Shown in pieces: positions 9,140 through 18,743 of a DNA stretch of 64,000 nt. Position numbers and translations under genes: made by a program. The DNA comes from Paracoccus ravus (GTDB lineage: Bacteria; Pseudomonadota; Alphaproteobacteria; Rhodobacterales; Rhodobacteraceae). The stretch is from contig NZ_SDEB01000021.1 of assembly GCF_004522175.1 (NCBI RefSeq), forward strand, positions 1 through 64,000, in the 5' to 3' direction. The notes beneath the pieces are model-generated. The model saw only the letters and a list, made by a program, of their open reading frames with translations, made no database searches and was not told the origin of the DNA. Numbering within the stretch: the first letter of the stretch is position 1; every line of letters begins with the position of its first letter.

Positions 9140-9787
9140 AATCTCGCCGCCCTTCTCGTCCAGTTCCCAACTGATCGGACGTGCCTCGCGCGCCGAGAGC
9201 GTGGCGAAGACCGGAAAATGCACCTCGGAGGGAGAAGGGGCCGGCAATTCGCGTCCCGCCGCCGCATCGAGCCAGGACCAGAGCGCCGGATCCGGGCGCG
9301 TCCGGGCGGCCTCGGCGACCAGCCGCCATCCCACCGCGCCGCGGCAGACCAGGATGCTGCCGCCCCAAGGCAGCGCCGTTTCCAGACACATCAGGCCCAG
9401 CAGGATCATCCGCGCCTCGATGCGCGGCATGTCGCCTTCGGCGTCGATGCGGACCCTCAGCCGCCCACCCCGTTCCATATCGGCCAAGAGCGCGGCCATT
9501 TCGGTCAGGCTGCTGCGCTGCTCGGGGGCGACCGGGCCAAAGGCGATGCGGAACCAGCGCAGCCGCGCCCGAGACGCATCGACGCTGTCCGAGATCAAGG
9601 CCATTTCCGGGCTGTCCGGCCCGCTGCGCAGCCCTCCGGCCATCTGCAGCAGTTCAAGACCATTGCCGATCGCGCCGAGGGGCGAGATAAGGTCATGGCA
9701 TAGCCGCGACGTGACGAGAGCCGCCAGCCGCTCGGGATCGCTCAGATCATGGGAAGTTGGGTTGCGCTTGGTTGTCAGGTCGTCCAT
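9131..9787 (-). CDS. chpT: ChpT histidine phosphotransferase
   Basis: ChpT passes phosphate from the hybrid kinase CckA to CtrA and CpdR in the alphaproteobacterial cell-cycle and motility pathway. The 218-residue protein has the hallmark segment SRLCHDLISPLGAIGNGLEL with phospho-accepting His31, followed by a degenerate ATPase-like domain (SLTEMAALLADMERGG, WRLVAEAAR). The start ATG at 9787 faces the DUF3553 gene, so the two probably share a control region of about 39 bases. In Rhodobacterales CtrA is not essential and mostly controls motility and gene-transfer-agent functions. Confidence 0.92.
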   Translation of the reverse strand: MDDLTTKRNPTSHDLSDPERLAALVTSRLCHDLISPLGAIGNGLELLQMAGGLRSGPDSPEMALISDSVDASRARLRWFRIAFGPVAPEQRSSLTEMAALLADMERGGRLRVRIDAEGDMPRIEARMILLGLMCLETALPWGGSILVCRGAVGWRLVAEAARTRPDPALWSWLDAAAGRELPAPSPSEVHFPVFATLSAREARPISWELDEKGGEISF

Positions 9788-9826
9788 CGGTATCTAGCCC
9801 TCGCGGTGCCGCTGAACAGGTGCGAC

Positions 9827-10003
9827 ATGAATGAGATCCTTGAGCCCGGAATGATCGTCCGCAATCCTGCCGCCCCGGAATGGGGTATAGGTCAGGTCCA
9901 GTCCCGCATCGGCGACCGCATCACGGTCAATTTCGCCAATGCCGGCAAGCAGGTCCTGAACGGACGCCATGTGGAGCTTGAATTGGTGACATTGCATTCC
10001 TAG
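9827..10003 (+). CDS. DUF3553 small protein
   Basis: This 58-residue protein (MNEILEPGMIVRNPAAPEW onward) matches the DUF3553 pattern: a small beta-rich fold with the core WGIGQVQSRIGDRITVNF. It resembles the CarD/UvrD-tail type of SH3-like nucleic-acid or polymerase-binding fold; that relation is inference. I chose the ATG at 9827 rather than the longer frame starting at 9749, which would overlap chpT. It diverges from chpT, a pairing I recall from related genomes. Confidence 0.85.
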   Translation: MNEILEPGMIVRNPAAPEWGIGQVQSRIGDRITVNFANAGKQVLNGRHVELELVTLHS

Positions 10004-10081
10004 CTCATGCAATGAAGGTTAATACAACTTTTAGTTGTGTCAATCCGGCAGTTCCGTTTGCCCAAACCCGGCGCGACGCTG

Positions 10082-10110
10082 TTGCAAAGGGGGGCCTGCC
10101 CGCCTAAGAC
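10082..10110 (+). promoter_or_regulatory. Candidate promoter of olsBA
   Basis: TTGCAA (10082-10087) and TAAGAC (10105-10110) are 17 bases apart, about 35 bases before the olsB start. Upstream, the dyad ACAACT/AGTTGT with a 3-base loop (about 10023-10037) may end the DUF3553 transcript or bind a regulator. Confidence 0.45.
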
Positions 10111-10145
10111 GAATCGAAAAACAAGGATCAGGCAAAATCCCGACC

Positions 10146-10928
10146 ATGACGCTTGAAAGCTCGTATCTGGTGACGCGGCTTGCCACCGAGGAACATGATC
10201 TCTTATCCGCGCAGCGCCTGCGCTACCGGGTCTTTGTCGAGGAACTCGGCGCGGATGGTCCGCTGGTCGATCACGACCGCCGGCTGGAATGCGATGAATT
10301 CGACACGGTCGTCGATCACCTCGTCCTGGTCGATACGCGCCGCCCGGTCGAAAGCCTCAATCACGTCGTCGGCGTCTATCGCCTGCTTCCCGGCGAAAGG
10401 GCCGAGGATTTCGGGCGCTTCTATTGCGACACGGAATATGATCTCGACCCGCTGAAACGCTCGGGTCGTTCGCTGCTGGAACTCGGCCGCTCCTGCGTCG
10501 ATCCCGAGTATCGCGGCGGAAGCGGCATGTTCCTGCTGTGGAACGCCTTGGCGGAATATGTGCTCAATCGCGGGGTCGAGATCCTGTTCGGCGTTGCCTC
10601 GTTCCACGGGACAGATGCCGAGGCGCTGGCCCAGCCTTTGACCTGGCTACATCATCATCACCTCGCCGATCCCGGTATCCGCCCTGTCGCGCGATCCTGC
10701 GGTTATCAGCGCATGGATCTGGTCGGCGCGCAGGATCTGGACCGGCGGATCGCCGTCACCAGCATGCCGCCGCTGATCAAGGCCTATCTGCGCATCGGCG
10801 GCGCGATCGGCGAAGGTGCCTATCTGGACCATGATTTCAACACGACGGACGTGTTTCTTCTGGTCGATACTGCCGCCATGTCGGCCAAGCACCGCAAATT
10901 TTACGAAACCCGCTGGCAGGGCCAATGA
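10146..10928 (+). CDS. olsB: Ornithine N-acyltransferase (lyso-ornithine lipid synthase)
   Basis: OlsB attaches a 3-hydroxy fatty acid from acyl-ACP to ornithine, the first step of ornithine-lipid synthesis. The 260-residue protein has a GNAT-like fold. The N-terminal RLRYRVFVEELGADG and the middle segments GRSLLELGRSCVDPEYRGG and NRGVEILFGVASFHGTD are typical of OlsB. I chose the ATG at 10146 because residues upstream in the frame are not family-like. It overlaps olsA by four bases (ATGA), so the two are one operon. Ornithine lipids often replace phospholipids under phosphate limitation; no PHO box was recognised. Confidence 0.94.
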   Translation: MTLESSYLVTRLATEEHDLLSAQRLRYRVFVEELGADGPLVDHDRRLECDEFDTVVDHLVLVDTRRPVESLNHVVGVYRLLPGERAEDFGRFYCDTEYDLDPLKRSGRSLLELGRSCVDPEYRGGSGMFLLWNALAEYVLNRGVEILFGVASFHGTDAEALAQPLTWLHHHHLADPGIRPVARSCGYQRMDLVGAQDLDRRIAVTSMPPLIKAYLRIGGAIGEGAYLDHDFNTTDVFLLVDTAAMSAKHRKFYETRWQGQ

Positions 10929-11779
10929 GCGAAACCACCCCCGAAGCAGGCACGAGATCCTCGCATGCCTGGCATGGCGAGATGCCCGCCCCGGAACATG
11001 CGCGCCCCGGCCCCCTGGGCTGGGTGCTGGTCGGCACAAGGGGGCTGGGCATCATCTCTGTCCTGCTGACCGGCGTCGTGCTGATCCTGCCGCTGCGGGG
11101 CGCGGAAAGGCTGCTGACCGGTCCGCGCCGTCCGCTCAGCGGCCGGCTTGTGCAGGGCGTCTGCCGGGCCTCGCTCTGGATCATGGGCCTGAAATGGAAA
11201 CGCGAGGGCCGGGCGATGCGTGGCCCCGGCGCGGTGGTGGCGAACCATGCGGGCTGGCTCGACATTCTGGTGATGAATGCCGCGATGCCGGTATTCTTCG
11301 TGTCCAAGGCCGAGGTCGCGGGCTGGCCCGGGATCAATATCCTGACCCGGGTCACCGATACGCATTTCGTCACCCGCGATCCGAAACTTGCCCGCGCCCA
11401 GGCCGAGGAATTCGCCGCCCGAACCCGTGCCGGGCACCGGCTTCTGTTCTTTCCGGAAGGGACCAGCACCGACGGGCTGCGTGTCCTTCCCTTCAAGGCG
11501 ACGCTGTTTCAGGGATTTCTGGCACCGGAAATGCCCGATGACCTGGCCATCCAGCCGATGACCGCGATCTATCAGGCACCCTCGGGCCGCGATCCGCGTT
11601 TCTATGGCTGGTTCGCGAATATGGGGCTGGGACCGCATCTGCTGTCGATCCTTGCCCAGCCCCGGCAGGGCCGGGTCACGGTGCGGCTTCATGACCCGAT
11701 CCCGGTCGCGGGCGAGACCCGCAAGACGCTTTGCGCCAAGGCCGAAACCGCCGTGCGCGGCGGTTTCCTGCGCGACTGA
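10925..11779 (+). CDS. olsA: Lyso-ornithine lipid O-acyltransferase
   Basis: OlsA adds the second fatty acid to lyso-ornithine lipid; some members also acylate lysophosphatidic acid. The 284 residues contain one N-terminal membrane segment (about 36-56) and the PlsC motifs NHAGWLD (107-113) and FPEGTST (176-182). The olsB overlap supports the ornithine-lipid role over a general PlsC role. It runs towards the SLC13 gene with only 18 bases between the stops and no visible hairpin there. Confidence 0.93.
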   Translation: MSETTPEAGTRSSHAWHGEMPAPEHARPGPLGWVLVGTRGLGIISVLLTGVVLILPLRGAERLLTGPRRPLSGRLVQGVCRASLWIMGLKWKREGRAMRGPGAVVANHAGWLDILVMNAAMPVFFVSKAEVAGWPGINILTRVTDTHFVTRDPKLARAQAEEFAARTRAGHRLLFFPEGTSTDGLRVLPFKATLFQGFLAPEMPDDLAIQPMTAIYQAPSGRDPRFYGWFANMGLGPHLLSILAQPRQGRVTVRLHDPIPVAGETRKTLCAKAETAVRGGFLRD

Positions 11780-11797
11780 GCCAGCGGACTGACCGCC

Positions 11798-13579
11798 TCA
11801 GAGCGGCCAGAGGAAGGGGATGGTGATGCAGGCGACGATGCCCGTGATGATGTCCAAGGGCACGCCCACTCTGATGAAATCACCGAATTTATAGCCGCCC
11901 GGGCCATAGACCATCATATGCGTCTGATAGCCGATGGGCGTGGCGAAGGCGACCGTGGCCGAGAACATGACCGCGACGACATAGGGGCGCGGATCATGGC
12001 CCAGGTTTTGCGCCAGCGCGATCGCGATCGGCGTCAGCAACACGGCGACGGCATTGTTCGAAAGCACCTCGGTCATGAACAGGCCAAGGAAATAGACGCA
12101 GATCAGCGTCAGGAATGGCGGCATCCCGCGCAGGAAGGGGGCCACGAAATCCACGATCAGATTAACCGTTCCGGTATGTTCCAGCGCCTCGCCCACCGCC
12201 AGCATGGCAAAGATCATGGCGAGCAGCCGCCCATCGACAAAGGAAAAGGCCTCTTCTGCATCGACGCAGCGCGTGACCAGGACCACCGCCGCCGCCACGA
12301 AGGCCAGCGCCTGGATCGGTGCGAGGTCCAGCGTCGCGAGCACCACCACCGAAAGCAGCGCCAGAATGGCGATCGGCGCGCGATCCCGGCGATAGGCCCG
12401 GTCCGCCGGGCGCGAGACATCGACCAGTTCCATATCGGCGGCAAGGCGCGCGATATCCTCGGGCGCGCCCTCGAGCAGCAGCGTGTCACCGACCCGCACC
12501 ACCAGATCGTCAAGCTGCCGGCCGATATTCTGGCTGCGGCGATGCGCGGCCAGCACATAGACGCCATAGCGGCGGCGCAGCCGCATGTCGCCCAGCCGCC
12601 GCCCGATCAGACGCGCGCCGGGCGAGATCAGGACCTCGACCGTCTCGGTTTCGACCGAACTCAGCTTGTCGACCATTTGCAGGTTCTTGTTGCCCTGCAT
12701 CTCCAGAAGGTTCGACATCTCGGTCCGCAGGACGACGCGGTCCCCCGGTTCCAGAACGACCTCGGTCAGGTTGCGCCGCAGCGAAGCGTCTCCGCGCAGC
12801 ACATCGACCAGCCGGACGGCCTCGCGCTTGAACATCGCGACCTCGGTGACATTCTGGCCGACCAGCGCCGAATCCTCGGGGATCGCGACTTCGGTGAAAT
12901 ATTTCATCGCCCGCTTGCTGCCGAGAAACCCCGCGAGCGAGGTCCGGTCCGGCAGCAGTTTCCGCCCGAGCAGCATGAAATAGAGGATCCCGGCCACCGT
13001 CACCGCCAGCCCGACCGGCGCGATCTCGAAAATCGTGAAATGCGGCAATCCCGCTTCGCGCGCCACGCCATCGACCAGAAGGTTGGTCGAGGTCCCGATC
13101 AGCGAGAGCATCCCCCCCATAATCGTGAAATAGCTCAATGGCATCAGAAGCTTGGATGGTGCGACCCCGATGCGCAGTGCAAGCTGGATAAAGATCGGGA
13201 TCATCACCGCCACGACCGGGGTATTGTTCATGATGGCCGAGGCAACGATCACGAATGCGAACAAGGCGCCGACGGTGCGCTTGGGCTTGTCCACGGCATG
13301 GGCCGATACGGCGCGCGACATCATTTCCAGCGCACCGGTCCTGAGCAGCCCGCCCATGATCAGGAACATGAAGGCGATGGTCCAGGGCGCACCATTCGAC
13401 AACACGCTGGCCGCGTCCTTCACCGGCAGAAGCCCCAGCAACATCATTGTCGCGGCCGATCCGATGGCCACGACCTCGGGCGGATGCTTTTCCCGGATGA
13501 ACTGAATGAAGGTAAGAGCGACGATGACCAGCATCGCGATCGCCGCATTGGTTCCGGTCAGTTCGAAGCCGAGCATCAC
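11798..13579 (-). CDS. SLC13-type permease with two RCK_C (TrkA-C) domains
   Basis: This 593-residue membrane transporter has an N-terminal half with about six hydrophobic segments, including the family signature MNNTPVVAVMIPIF and SLIGTSTNLLVDG. Two cytoplasmic RCK_C domains follow at about residues 205-290 and 300-385 (VALIPEDSALVGQ-like start, then LISPGARLIGRRLGDM), then a second set of membrane segments. The family moves dicarboxylates, sulfate or other anions; the RCK_C insert suggests ligand gating. The substrate cannot be assigned. Usual length and no disruption. It starts at ATG 13579 (MMLGFELTGTN). Confidence 0.92.
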   Translation of the reverse strand: MMLGFELTGTNAAIAMLVIVALTFIQFIREKHPPEVVAIGSAATMMLLGLLPVKDAASVLSNGAPWTIAFMFLIMGGLLRTGALEMMSRAVSAHAVDKPKRTVGALFAFVIVASAIMNNTPVVAVMIPIFIQLALRIGVAPSKLLMPLSYFTIMGGMLSLIGTSTNLLVDGVAREAGLPHFTIFEIAPVGLAVTVAGILYFMLLGRKLLPDRTSLAGFLGSKRAMKYFTEVAIPEDSALVGQNVTEVAMFKREAVRLVDVLRGDASLRRNLTEVVLEPGDRVVLRTEMSNLLEMQGNKNLQMVDKLSSVETETVEVLISPGARLIGRRLGDMRLRRRYGVYVLAAHRRSQNIGRQLDDLVVRVGDTLLLEGAPEDIARLAADMELVDVSRPADRAYRRDRAPIAILALLSVVVLATLDLAPIQALAFVAAAVVLVTRCVDAEEAFSFVDGRLLAMIFAMLAVGEALEHTGTVNLIVDFVAPFLRGMPPFLTLICVYFLGLFMTEVLSNNAVAVLLTPIAIALAQNLGHDPRPYVVAVMFSATVAFATPIGYQTHMMVYGPGGYKFGDFIRVGVPLDIITGIVACITIPFLWPL

Positions 13580-13662
13580 GTCCCTGTCGCAAGCGCCGTT
13601 TTAATCACGGCAGTTTCGATAGGTATTAGAATCTTTCCGCGCGCTGCCGCAAGTGAAAGCGC

Positions 13663-14469
13663 TCAGGCCTGCGAAAGCCTGCCGCCCTGCCGCACCGCCT
13701 GAATGGCCGTGGCCTTGCCGGTCCGGTCATCGGTTGTGACCATGACGCCGCAAAGGCTTGCCTCGCCCTCGGCCGGGGTGAAACGCTCGGACACCATGCC
13801 GGTCAGGAAGCGGCGCAGCGGCTCGGCCTTGTCCATGCCGATCACGCTGTCATAGTCGCCGCACATGCCAGCATCGGACTGATAGCCCGTGCCCCGCGCA
13901 AGGATCATGGTGTCTGCCGTCGGCACATGGGTATGGGTGCCGACGACAAGGCTGGTCCGCCCGTCGCACCAATGACCGATGGCCATTTTCTCGCTGGTGG
14001 CCTCGGCATGGATATCGACGACCGAGGCCTGCACCAGCCCGCCCAGGGTATGGGCCCGCAGCACCGAGTCGATCGCCGAGAAGGGATCGTCGAAGGGCCG
14101 CTTCATGAAGACCTGCCCAAGGATCTGCGCGACGAGGATCTTGCGCCCGCGCGTCGCCTCGAAGACCCGCGCGCCCTTGCCCGGCGCGACCTTGGAATAG
14201 TTCAGCGGCCGGATGACGCGCGGCTCGGTCTCGATGAAGGAGATCATTTCCTTCTGGTCGAAGGCATGATCGCCCAGCGTGATGCAATCCGCACCCGCGT
14301 CGAGGATCAGCTTGGCATGGCCCCCGGTCAGCCCCATGCCGCCCGAGGCGTTCTCGCTGTTCACGATGGTGAAATCGGCTCCGAGCCGCTGTTTCAGCGG
14401 CGCGAGCCCTTCGACAATGGCGCGACGGCCGGCACGGCCCATCACGTCCCCAAGATAAAGAATGCGCAT
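13663..14469 (-). CDS. YmdB/TIGR00282-family metallophosphoesterase
   Basis: This 268-residue cytoplasmic phosphodiesterase belongs to the family whose B. subtilis member YmdB hydrolyses 2',3'-cyclic nucleotides. Metal-binding motifs are visible in order: GDVMGRAGR at residues 7-15, NSENASGG near 38-45, TLGDHAFD near 63-70, and GTHTHVPTAD near 175-184. In many relatives it follows the 5-formyltetrahydrofolate cyclo-ligase gene; that gene is not present here. Fifty bases separate its start from the ubiB stop. Confidence 0.92.
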   Translation of the reverse strand: MRILYLGDVMGRAGRRAIVEGLAPLKQRLGADFTIVNSENASGGMGLTGGHAKLILDAGADCITLGDHAFDQKEMISFIETEPRVIRPLNYSKVAPGKGARVFEATRGRKILVAQILGQVFMKRPFDDPFSAIDSVLRAHTLGGLVQASVVDIHAEATSEKMAIGHWCDGRTSLVVGTHTHVPTADTMILARGTGYQSDAGMCGDYDSVIGMDKAEPLRRFLTGMVSERFTPAEGEASLCGVMVTTDDRTGKATAIQAVRQGGRLSQA

Positions 14470-14520
14470 GGATGCGGATTAGGCCAAAGCGGGCGGTCCC
14501 TCAAGGGGCGCTGTGGCCGC

Positions 14521-16059
14521 TCAACCCAGCCATGCGCCGAACCATGCCGCGGCCAGCGCCACGACAGCCCCGATGGCGATCCCGGGCCCGAGCCCGCTTT
14601 TCCGTTCGCGGATAATGATGCGGTCATCCCCGCCGCGCAGCAATTCGGGCATGCGGCGTTCGAGGAATTCGGGCAGCAGCGGCGCGAAACGGGCGAGAAC
14701 CTGCGCCGAGCGGCCCAGATCGCGGGCGGCTGCCTTGGGGCCGAGATTGTCGCGGATATAGCTTTCCACCACGGGGCGGGCGACCTCCCAGATATTGATC
14801 TGCGGGTCGATCGAGCGCGCCACGCCTTCGACCACGACCATGGTGCGCTGCAAGAGGATCAGCTCGGTCCGGGTCCGCATGCCGAAACGCTCGGTCACTT
14901 CGAACAGGTAAGAGAGGAGGTTGGCCATAGAGATCTGGCTCGCATCCGCGCCGAAGATCGGCTCGCCGACGGCACGAAGGGCGCGGGCGAATTCCGTCAT
15001 GTCGCGGTCGGGGGGCACATAGCCCGCCTCGAAATGGACGCGGGCCACGCGCATATAGTCGCGCCGAATAAAGCCCATCAGGATCTCGGCATAGACCCGA
15101 CGGGTATATTCGTCGATCTCGCCCATGATCCCGAAATCATAGATGATGACATCGCCATCCGCCGCGACCTTCAGGTTGCCCTGATGCATGTCGGCATGGA
15201 AGAAGCCGTCGCGCAAAGCATGCTGCAGGAAGATCTGCAGGACCCGCGCGGCAATCGCGGGCAGGTCGTGCCCCGCCGCCTTCAGCCCCGCGACATCGCC
15301 CATCGGCAGGCCCTCGGCCCAGTCGCTGGTCAGCACGCGGCGCGCCGACAGATGCCAATGCGGATGCGGCACGCGCATGCCGTCATCGCCCTTGGTATTC
15401 TCGGCGAATTCCGAGGCCGCGGCGGCCTCGCGGCGCAGATCCAGTTCGCCCATGACGACGGATTCGAAATGGCCGACCACGTCGCGCGGACGCAGGCGGC
15501 GCGTCGCGGGCGAGAGCCGCTCGATCATCGCGGCGGCGAAATGGAAGGCGTCGATATCGCGGCGGAAGCCCGCCTCGACCGAGGGGCGCAGCACCTTGAC
15601 CGCGACTTCACGGCCATTGTCGGCGCGGCGCGCGCGATGCACTTGCGCGATCGAAGCAGCAGCGACGGGTTCCGAGAATTCGCTGAACATCGCCTCGACA
15701 GGCTTGCCCAGAGCATTCTCGACAATGCGCTTGGCCTGATCCTGCGGAAAGGGCGGCAGGCGGTCCTGCAGCATCGAAAGCTGCTCGGCGAGTTCCGGCC
15801 CGACCACGTCGGGGCGGGTGGAAAGGATCTGGCCGAACTTGATATAGGCCGGTCCCAAGGCGGTGATCGCGCGGGTTACCGGCGGCAGGTTCGGATCGCC
15901 CTTGTAGCCGAGCCATGCGAAGGGCCAGCCCAGAACATGGGCGGCGAGCCGCACCCGCGAGGGGGCATTCACCGCATCCAGCACCGCACGCATCGCACCC
16001 GTGCGCTCGAATGTCGCGCCGGTGCGGATCAGGCGCCAGATATTATGCGGACCGCGCAT
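14521..16059 (-). CDS. ubiB: Ubiquinone biosynthesis protein kinase UbiB
   Basis: UbiB is an ABC1/ADCK-type atypical kinase/ATPase needed for coenzyme Q synthesis at the inner membrane. In the 512 residues, the family KxGQ motif appears as YIKFGQILSTRPD (near residue 100). The kinase-like core has AVKVLRPSV (Lys) and the catalytic/metal part FFHADMHQGNLKV and IYDFGIMGE. Hydrophobic segments at the C-terminus (GIAIGAVVALAAAWFGAWLG) anchor it in the membrane. It starts three bases after the ubiE stop, so ubiE-ubiB form an operon. Confidence 0.96.
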   Translation of the reverse strand: MRGPHNIWRLIRTGATFERTGAMRAVLDAVNAPSRVRLAAHVLGWPFAWLGYKGDPNLPPVTRAITALGPAYIKFGQILSTRPDVVGPELAEQLSMLQDRLPPFPQDQAKRIVENALGKPVEAMFSEFSEPVAAASIAQVHRARRADNGREVAVKVLRPSVEAGFRRDIDAFHFAAAMIERLSPATRRLRPRDVVGHFESVVMGELDLRREAAAASEFAENTKGDDGMRVPHPHWHLSARRVLTSDWAEGLPMGDVAGLKAAGHDLPAIAARVLQIFLQHALRDGFFHADMHQGNLKVAADGDVIIYDFGIMGEIDEYTRRVYAEILMGFIRRDYMRVARVHFEAGYVPPDRDMTEFARALRAVGEPIFGADASQISMANLLSYLFEVTERFGMRTRTELILLQRTMVVVEGVARSIDPQINIWEVARPVVESYIRDNLGPKAAARDLGRSAQVLARFAPLLPEFLERRMPELLRGGDDRIIIRERKSGLGPGIAIGAVVALAAAWFGAWLG

Positions 16060-16062
16060 GGT

Positions 16063-16815
16063 TCAGACCTTCCAGCCGGAATGCAGCGCGGCGATCCCCA
16101 TGGACATGTTGCGATATTGCACGCGACCGAAGCCGGCATGGCGGATCATCGTGGCAAAGCTCTCCTGATCAGGGAACTTGCGGATCGATTCGACCAGATA
16201 TTGGTAGCTGTCGCGGTCATTGGCGACGATCTCGCCCATCTTCGGAATGACGTTGAAGCTGTAGCGGTCATAGAGCCATTGCAGCATCGGAACCGGCATC
16301 TGGCTGAATTCCAGCACCATCAGCCGGCCGCCGGGCTTGAGGACGCGGCGCGCCTCGGCCAGCGCATCGGGGATGCGGGTGACGTTGCGGATGCCGAAGC
16401 TGATCGTGTAGCGGTCGAAGCTTTCATCGGCGAAGGGCAGCTTCATCGCGTCACCCGTGACCCAGGCAAGGCGGTCGGCCAAGCGGCTGGCCTCGGCGCG
16501 CTTGCGGCCCTCGACCAGCATCGACTCGGTCATGTCGCAGACCGTGACCCGTGCGCCTGACGCGCGCTGCAGGAAGCGGAAGGCCACGTCGCCCGTGCCG
16601 CCGGCGACATCCAGCAGGTGCTGGCCGTCGCGCGGGGCCAGCCAATCCATCATCGCGGTCTTCCAGACGCGGTGGATGCCCACGCTCATCAGGTCGTTCA
16701 TCACATCATAACGCGAAGCCACGCGGGAAAACACACCATGCACCAGCCCGGCCTTTTCCTCTTCCGCCACGGTGCGGAATCCGAAATGGGTTTCTTTGCG
16801 CTGGTCATCGGTCAT
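16063..16815 (-). CDS. ubiE: Demethylmenaquinone/2-methoxy-6-polyprenylbenzoquinol C-methyltransferase
   Basis: SAM-dependent C-methylation step of ubiquinone synthesis. The 250-residue protein has the SAM-binding motif [13 protein letters not shown], the UbiE signature regions [17 protein letters not shown] and [20 protein letters not shown], and ends [19 protein letters not shown] ([14 protein letters not shown]). I chose the ATG at 16815 ([13 protein letters not shown]), the normal family start; the open frame further upstream lies antisense to mutM. It diverges from mutM across 76 bases. Confidence 0.97.
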   Translation of the reverse strand: MTDDQRKETHFGFRTVAEEEKAGLVHGVFSRVASRYDVMNDLMSVGIHRVWKTAMMDWLAPRDGQHLLDVAGGTGDVAFRFLQRASGARVTVCDMTESMLVEGRKRAEASRLADRLAWVTGDAMKLPFADESFDRYTISFGIRNVTRIPDALAEARRVLKPGGRLMVLEFSQMPVPMLQWLYDRYSFNVIPKMGEIVANDRDSYQYLVESIRKFPDQESFATMIRHAGFGRVQYRNMSMGIAALHSGWKV

Positions 16816-16891
16816 CTTGCTTGTCCATTCGTCGTTTCGCGCCCAGATAGGCCAGATGCGCGCCGCGCACCATGCGACGAATGGAAAATAA

Positions 16892-17737
16892 ATGCCAGAA
16901 CTGCCTGAGGTCGAAACCGTCCGCCGGGGCCTCGCGCCCCATCTGGAGGGCCATGTCATCGCCCGCGCCGAGGCCCGCCGTCCCGACCTGCGCTGGCCGC
17001 TGCCCCCGGACCTCGTGCAGGTCGTGACCGGGGCGCGGGTGACGGGCCTCAGGCGGCGTTCGAAATACATTCTCGTCGATCTTGAGGACCGCGGCAGCAT
17101 CCTTCTGCATCTGGGCATGTCGGGCCGGATGCTGATCGAAGGCGCGGTGCAGGGCGAGTTCCAGCGCGACCCCGCGATCCTGTCGCGTCACGACCATGTC
17201 GTCTTCTGGAACGATGAGGGCACGCAGATCACCTTCAACGATGCTCGGCGATTCGGCATGGTGGATCTGATCGCGCCGGGGGCCGAGCATCCGATGCTGG
17301 CCCATCTCGGCCCCGAGCCGCTTTCCGACGATTTTGCCCCCGATGTCCTGATCCGGGCATTCGCGGGCAAGAAGACCCCGGTCAAGGCCGCCCTGCTGGA
17401 TCAGCGCCTCGTCGCGGGCCTGGGCAATATCTATGTCTCTGAGGCGCTCTATCGCGCGGGCATTGATCCGAGGCGGCTTGCGGGCCGAATCTCTGCCACG
17501 CGCATTGCCGCCCTGACCGGCCATATCAAGGATGTGCTGCACGAGGCCATTGCCGCAGGGGGCTCAAGCCTGCGCGATCATCGCCAGGCCACCGGAGAGC
17601 TTGGCTATTTCCAGCATTCCTTCCGCGCCTATGGCCGCGAGGGCCAGCCCTGCGCCACGCCGGGCTGTGCCGGGATCATCCGGCGCATCGTGCAATCCGG
17701 GCGCTCGAGCTTCTATTGCCCGACCTGCCAGAAATAG
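16892..17737 (+). CDS. mutM: Formamidopyrimidine-DNA glycosylase
   Basis: Removes 8-oxoguanine and other oxidised purines from DNA and nicks the abasic site. The 281-residue protein starts [14 protein letters not shown], with the catalytic Pro after Met removal and Glu next to it. It has the DNA-contact segment [19 protein letters not shown] and ends with the zinc finger CATPGC...CPTC (four cysteines). The mutM-echA-rpsT-dnaA order, with ubiE-ubiB divergent, is common near dnaA in alphaproteobacteria. Confidence 0.97.
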   Translation: MPELPEVETVRRGLAPHLEGHVIARAEARRPDLRWPLPPDLVQVVTGARVTGLRRRSKYILVDLEDRGSILLHLGMSGRMLIEGAVQGEFQRDPAILSRHDHVVFWNDEGTQITFNDARRFGMVDLIAPGAEHPMLAHLGPEPLSDDFAPDVLIRAFAGKKTPVKAALLDQRLVAGLGNIYVSEALYRAGIDPRRLAGRISATRIAALTGHIKDVLHEAIAAGGSSLRDHRQATGELGYFQHSFRAYGREGQPCATPGCAGIIRRIVQSGRSSFYCPTCQK

Positions 17738-17816
17738 CAGGTGGTCCGGAACTAGCCAGACGCTCGCGGCTTTGTTACGAGTCGCGACCAGCTTCAATGC
17801 GAAAGGCTAGGTTTGA

Positions 17817-18593
17817 ATGGCTTACCAAACCCTCACCGTCGAGATCGACGACTATGTTGCGCTGATCCGGCTGAATCGCCCCGAGGCGCTGAATGCCCTG
17901 AATTCCCAGCTTCTCGGCGAACTGGGTGACGCCCTCGCCGATGCCGACCGGAACGAGAAGGTGCGCTGCATCGTGCTGACCGGCAGCGAAAAGGCCTTTG
18001 CCGCAGGGGCCGACATCAAGGAAATGTCGACGAAAACCTTCGTCGAGGCCTATTCCGAGGATTTCTTCGGCCCCGAGATCGACCGCATCACCGCCACCCG
18101 CAAGCCGATCATCGCGGCGGTTTCGGGCTATGCTTTGGGCGGCGGCTGCGAGTTGGCCATGGCCTGCGACTTTATCATCTGCGCCGAGAACGCGAAATTC
18201 GGCCAGCCCGAGATCAATCTGGGCGTCATGGCGGGCATCGGCGGCACGCAGCGCCTGACCCGCTTTGTCGGCAAGTCCAAGGCGATGGAGATGCATCTGA
18301 CGGGCCGCTTCATGGACGCGGCCGAGGCCGAGCGCGCGGGCCTGGTCAGCCGCGTCGTGCCCACGACCAAGCTGCTCGCCGAAGCGATCGCGACGGCCAA
18401 GAAGATCACCGAGAAATCCCAGATCGCCGTCCGCGCCGCCAAGGAGGCGGTGAACCGCGCCTATGAGACCACGCTGCGCGAGGGCATCCTGTTCGAGCGT
18501 CGCAGCTTCCAGGCGCTGTTCTCGACCGAGGATCAAAAGGAAGGCATGAGCGCCTTTCTCGAAAAGCGCGAGCCGCAGTTCCGCGACCGCTGA
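17817..18593 (+). CDS. Enoyl-CoA hydratase
   Basis: Hydrates 2-enoyl-CoA esters to 3-hydroxyacyl-CoA in fatty-acid or amino-acid breakdown. The 258 residues have the crotonase oxyanion-hole segment [10 protein letters not shown] and [19 protein letters not shown]. Both catalytic glutamates are present: Glu in GGGCELAMA and Glu in [12 protein letters not shown]. Length is that of short-chain (crotonase-type) hydratases. It is a housekeeping neighbour of dnaA in many related genomes. The ATG at 17817 is preceded by GCGAAAGGC. Confidence 0.95.
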   Translation: MAYQTLTVEIDDYVALIRLNRPEALNALNSQLLGELGDALADADRNEKVRCIVLTGSEKAFAAGADIKEMSTKTFVEAYSEDFFGPEIDRITATRKPIIAAVSGYALGGGCELAMACDFIICAENAKFGQPEINLGVMAGIGGTQRLTRFVGKSKAMEMHLTGRFMDAAEAERAGLVSRVVPTTKLLAEAIATAKKITEKSQIAVRAAKEAVNRAYETTLREGILFERRSFQALFSTEDQKEGMSAFLEKREPQFRDR

Positions 18594-18600
18594 TTTCCCC

Positions 18601-18629
18601 TTGGCAATCCCGCCTGCGCCCTTTATAGG
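18601..18629 (+). promoter_or_regulatory. Promoter of rpsT
   Basis: TTGGCA (18601-18606) and TATAGG (18624-18629) are 17 bases apart. The predicted start near 18636 gives a leader of about 108 bases, long enough for S20 autoregulation, which is known in enterics but not shown here. Confidence 0.65.
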
Positions 18630-18743
18630 GCCGGGCTTACATGCGCGTGGGCCCGCTTAAGGCAAGAAACATGACTGTCCGATTCGGGCGGTGCCATGGG
18701 GCTTTTGCGTCAACGAAACAGTGAAACAGACAGGACCGCACCC

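Noticed and set aside
13927..16560. 877-codon open frame on the plus strand opposite ymdB, ubiB and ubiE
   Set aside because: It lies antisense to three well-recognised genes and its product is rich in Arg, His, Gly and Asp with no family pattern. High GC leaves long antisense frames open. Similar cases are 11918-13702, 42098-44539, 52549-54438, 56842-59091 and 36616-38418.
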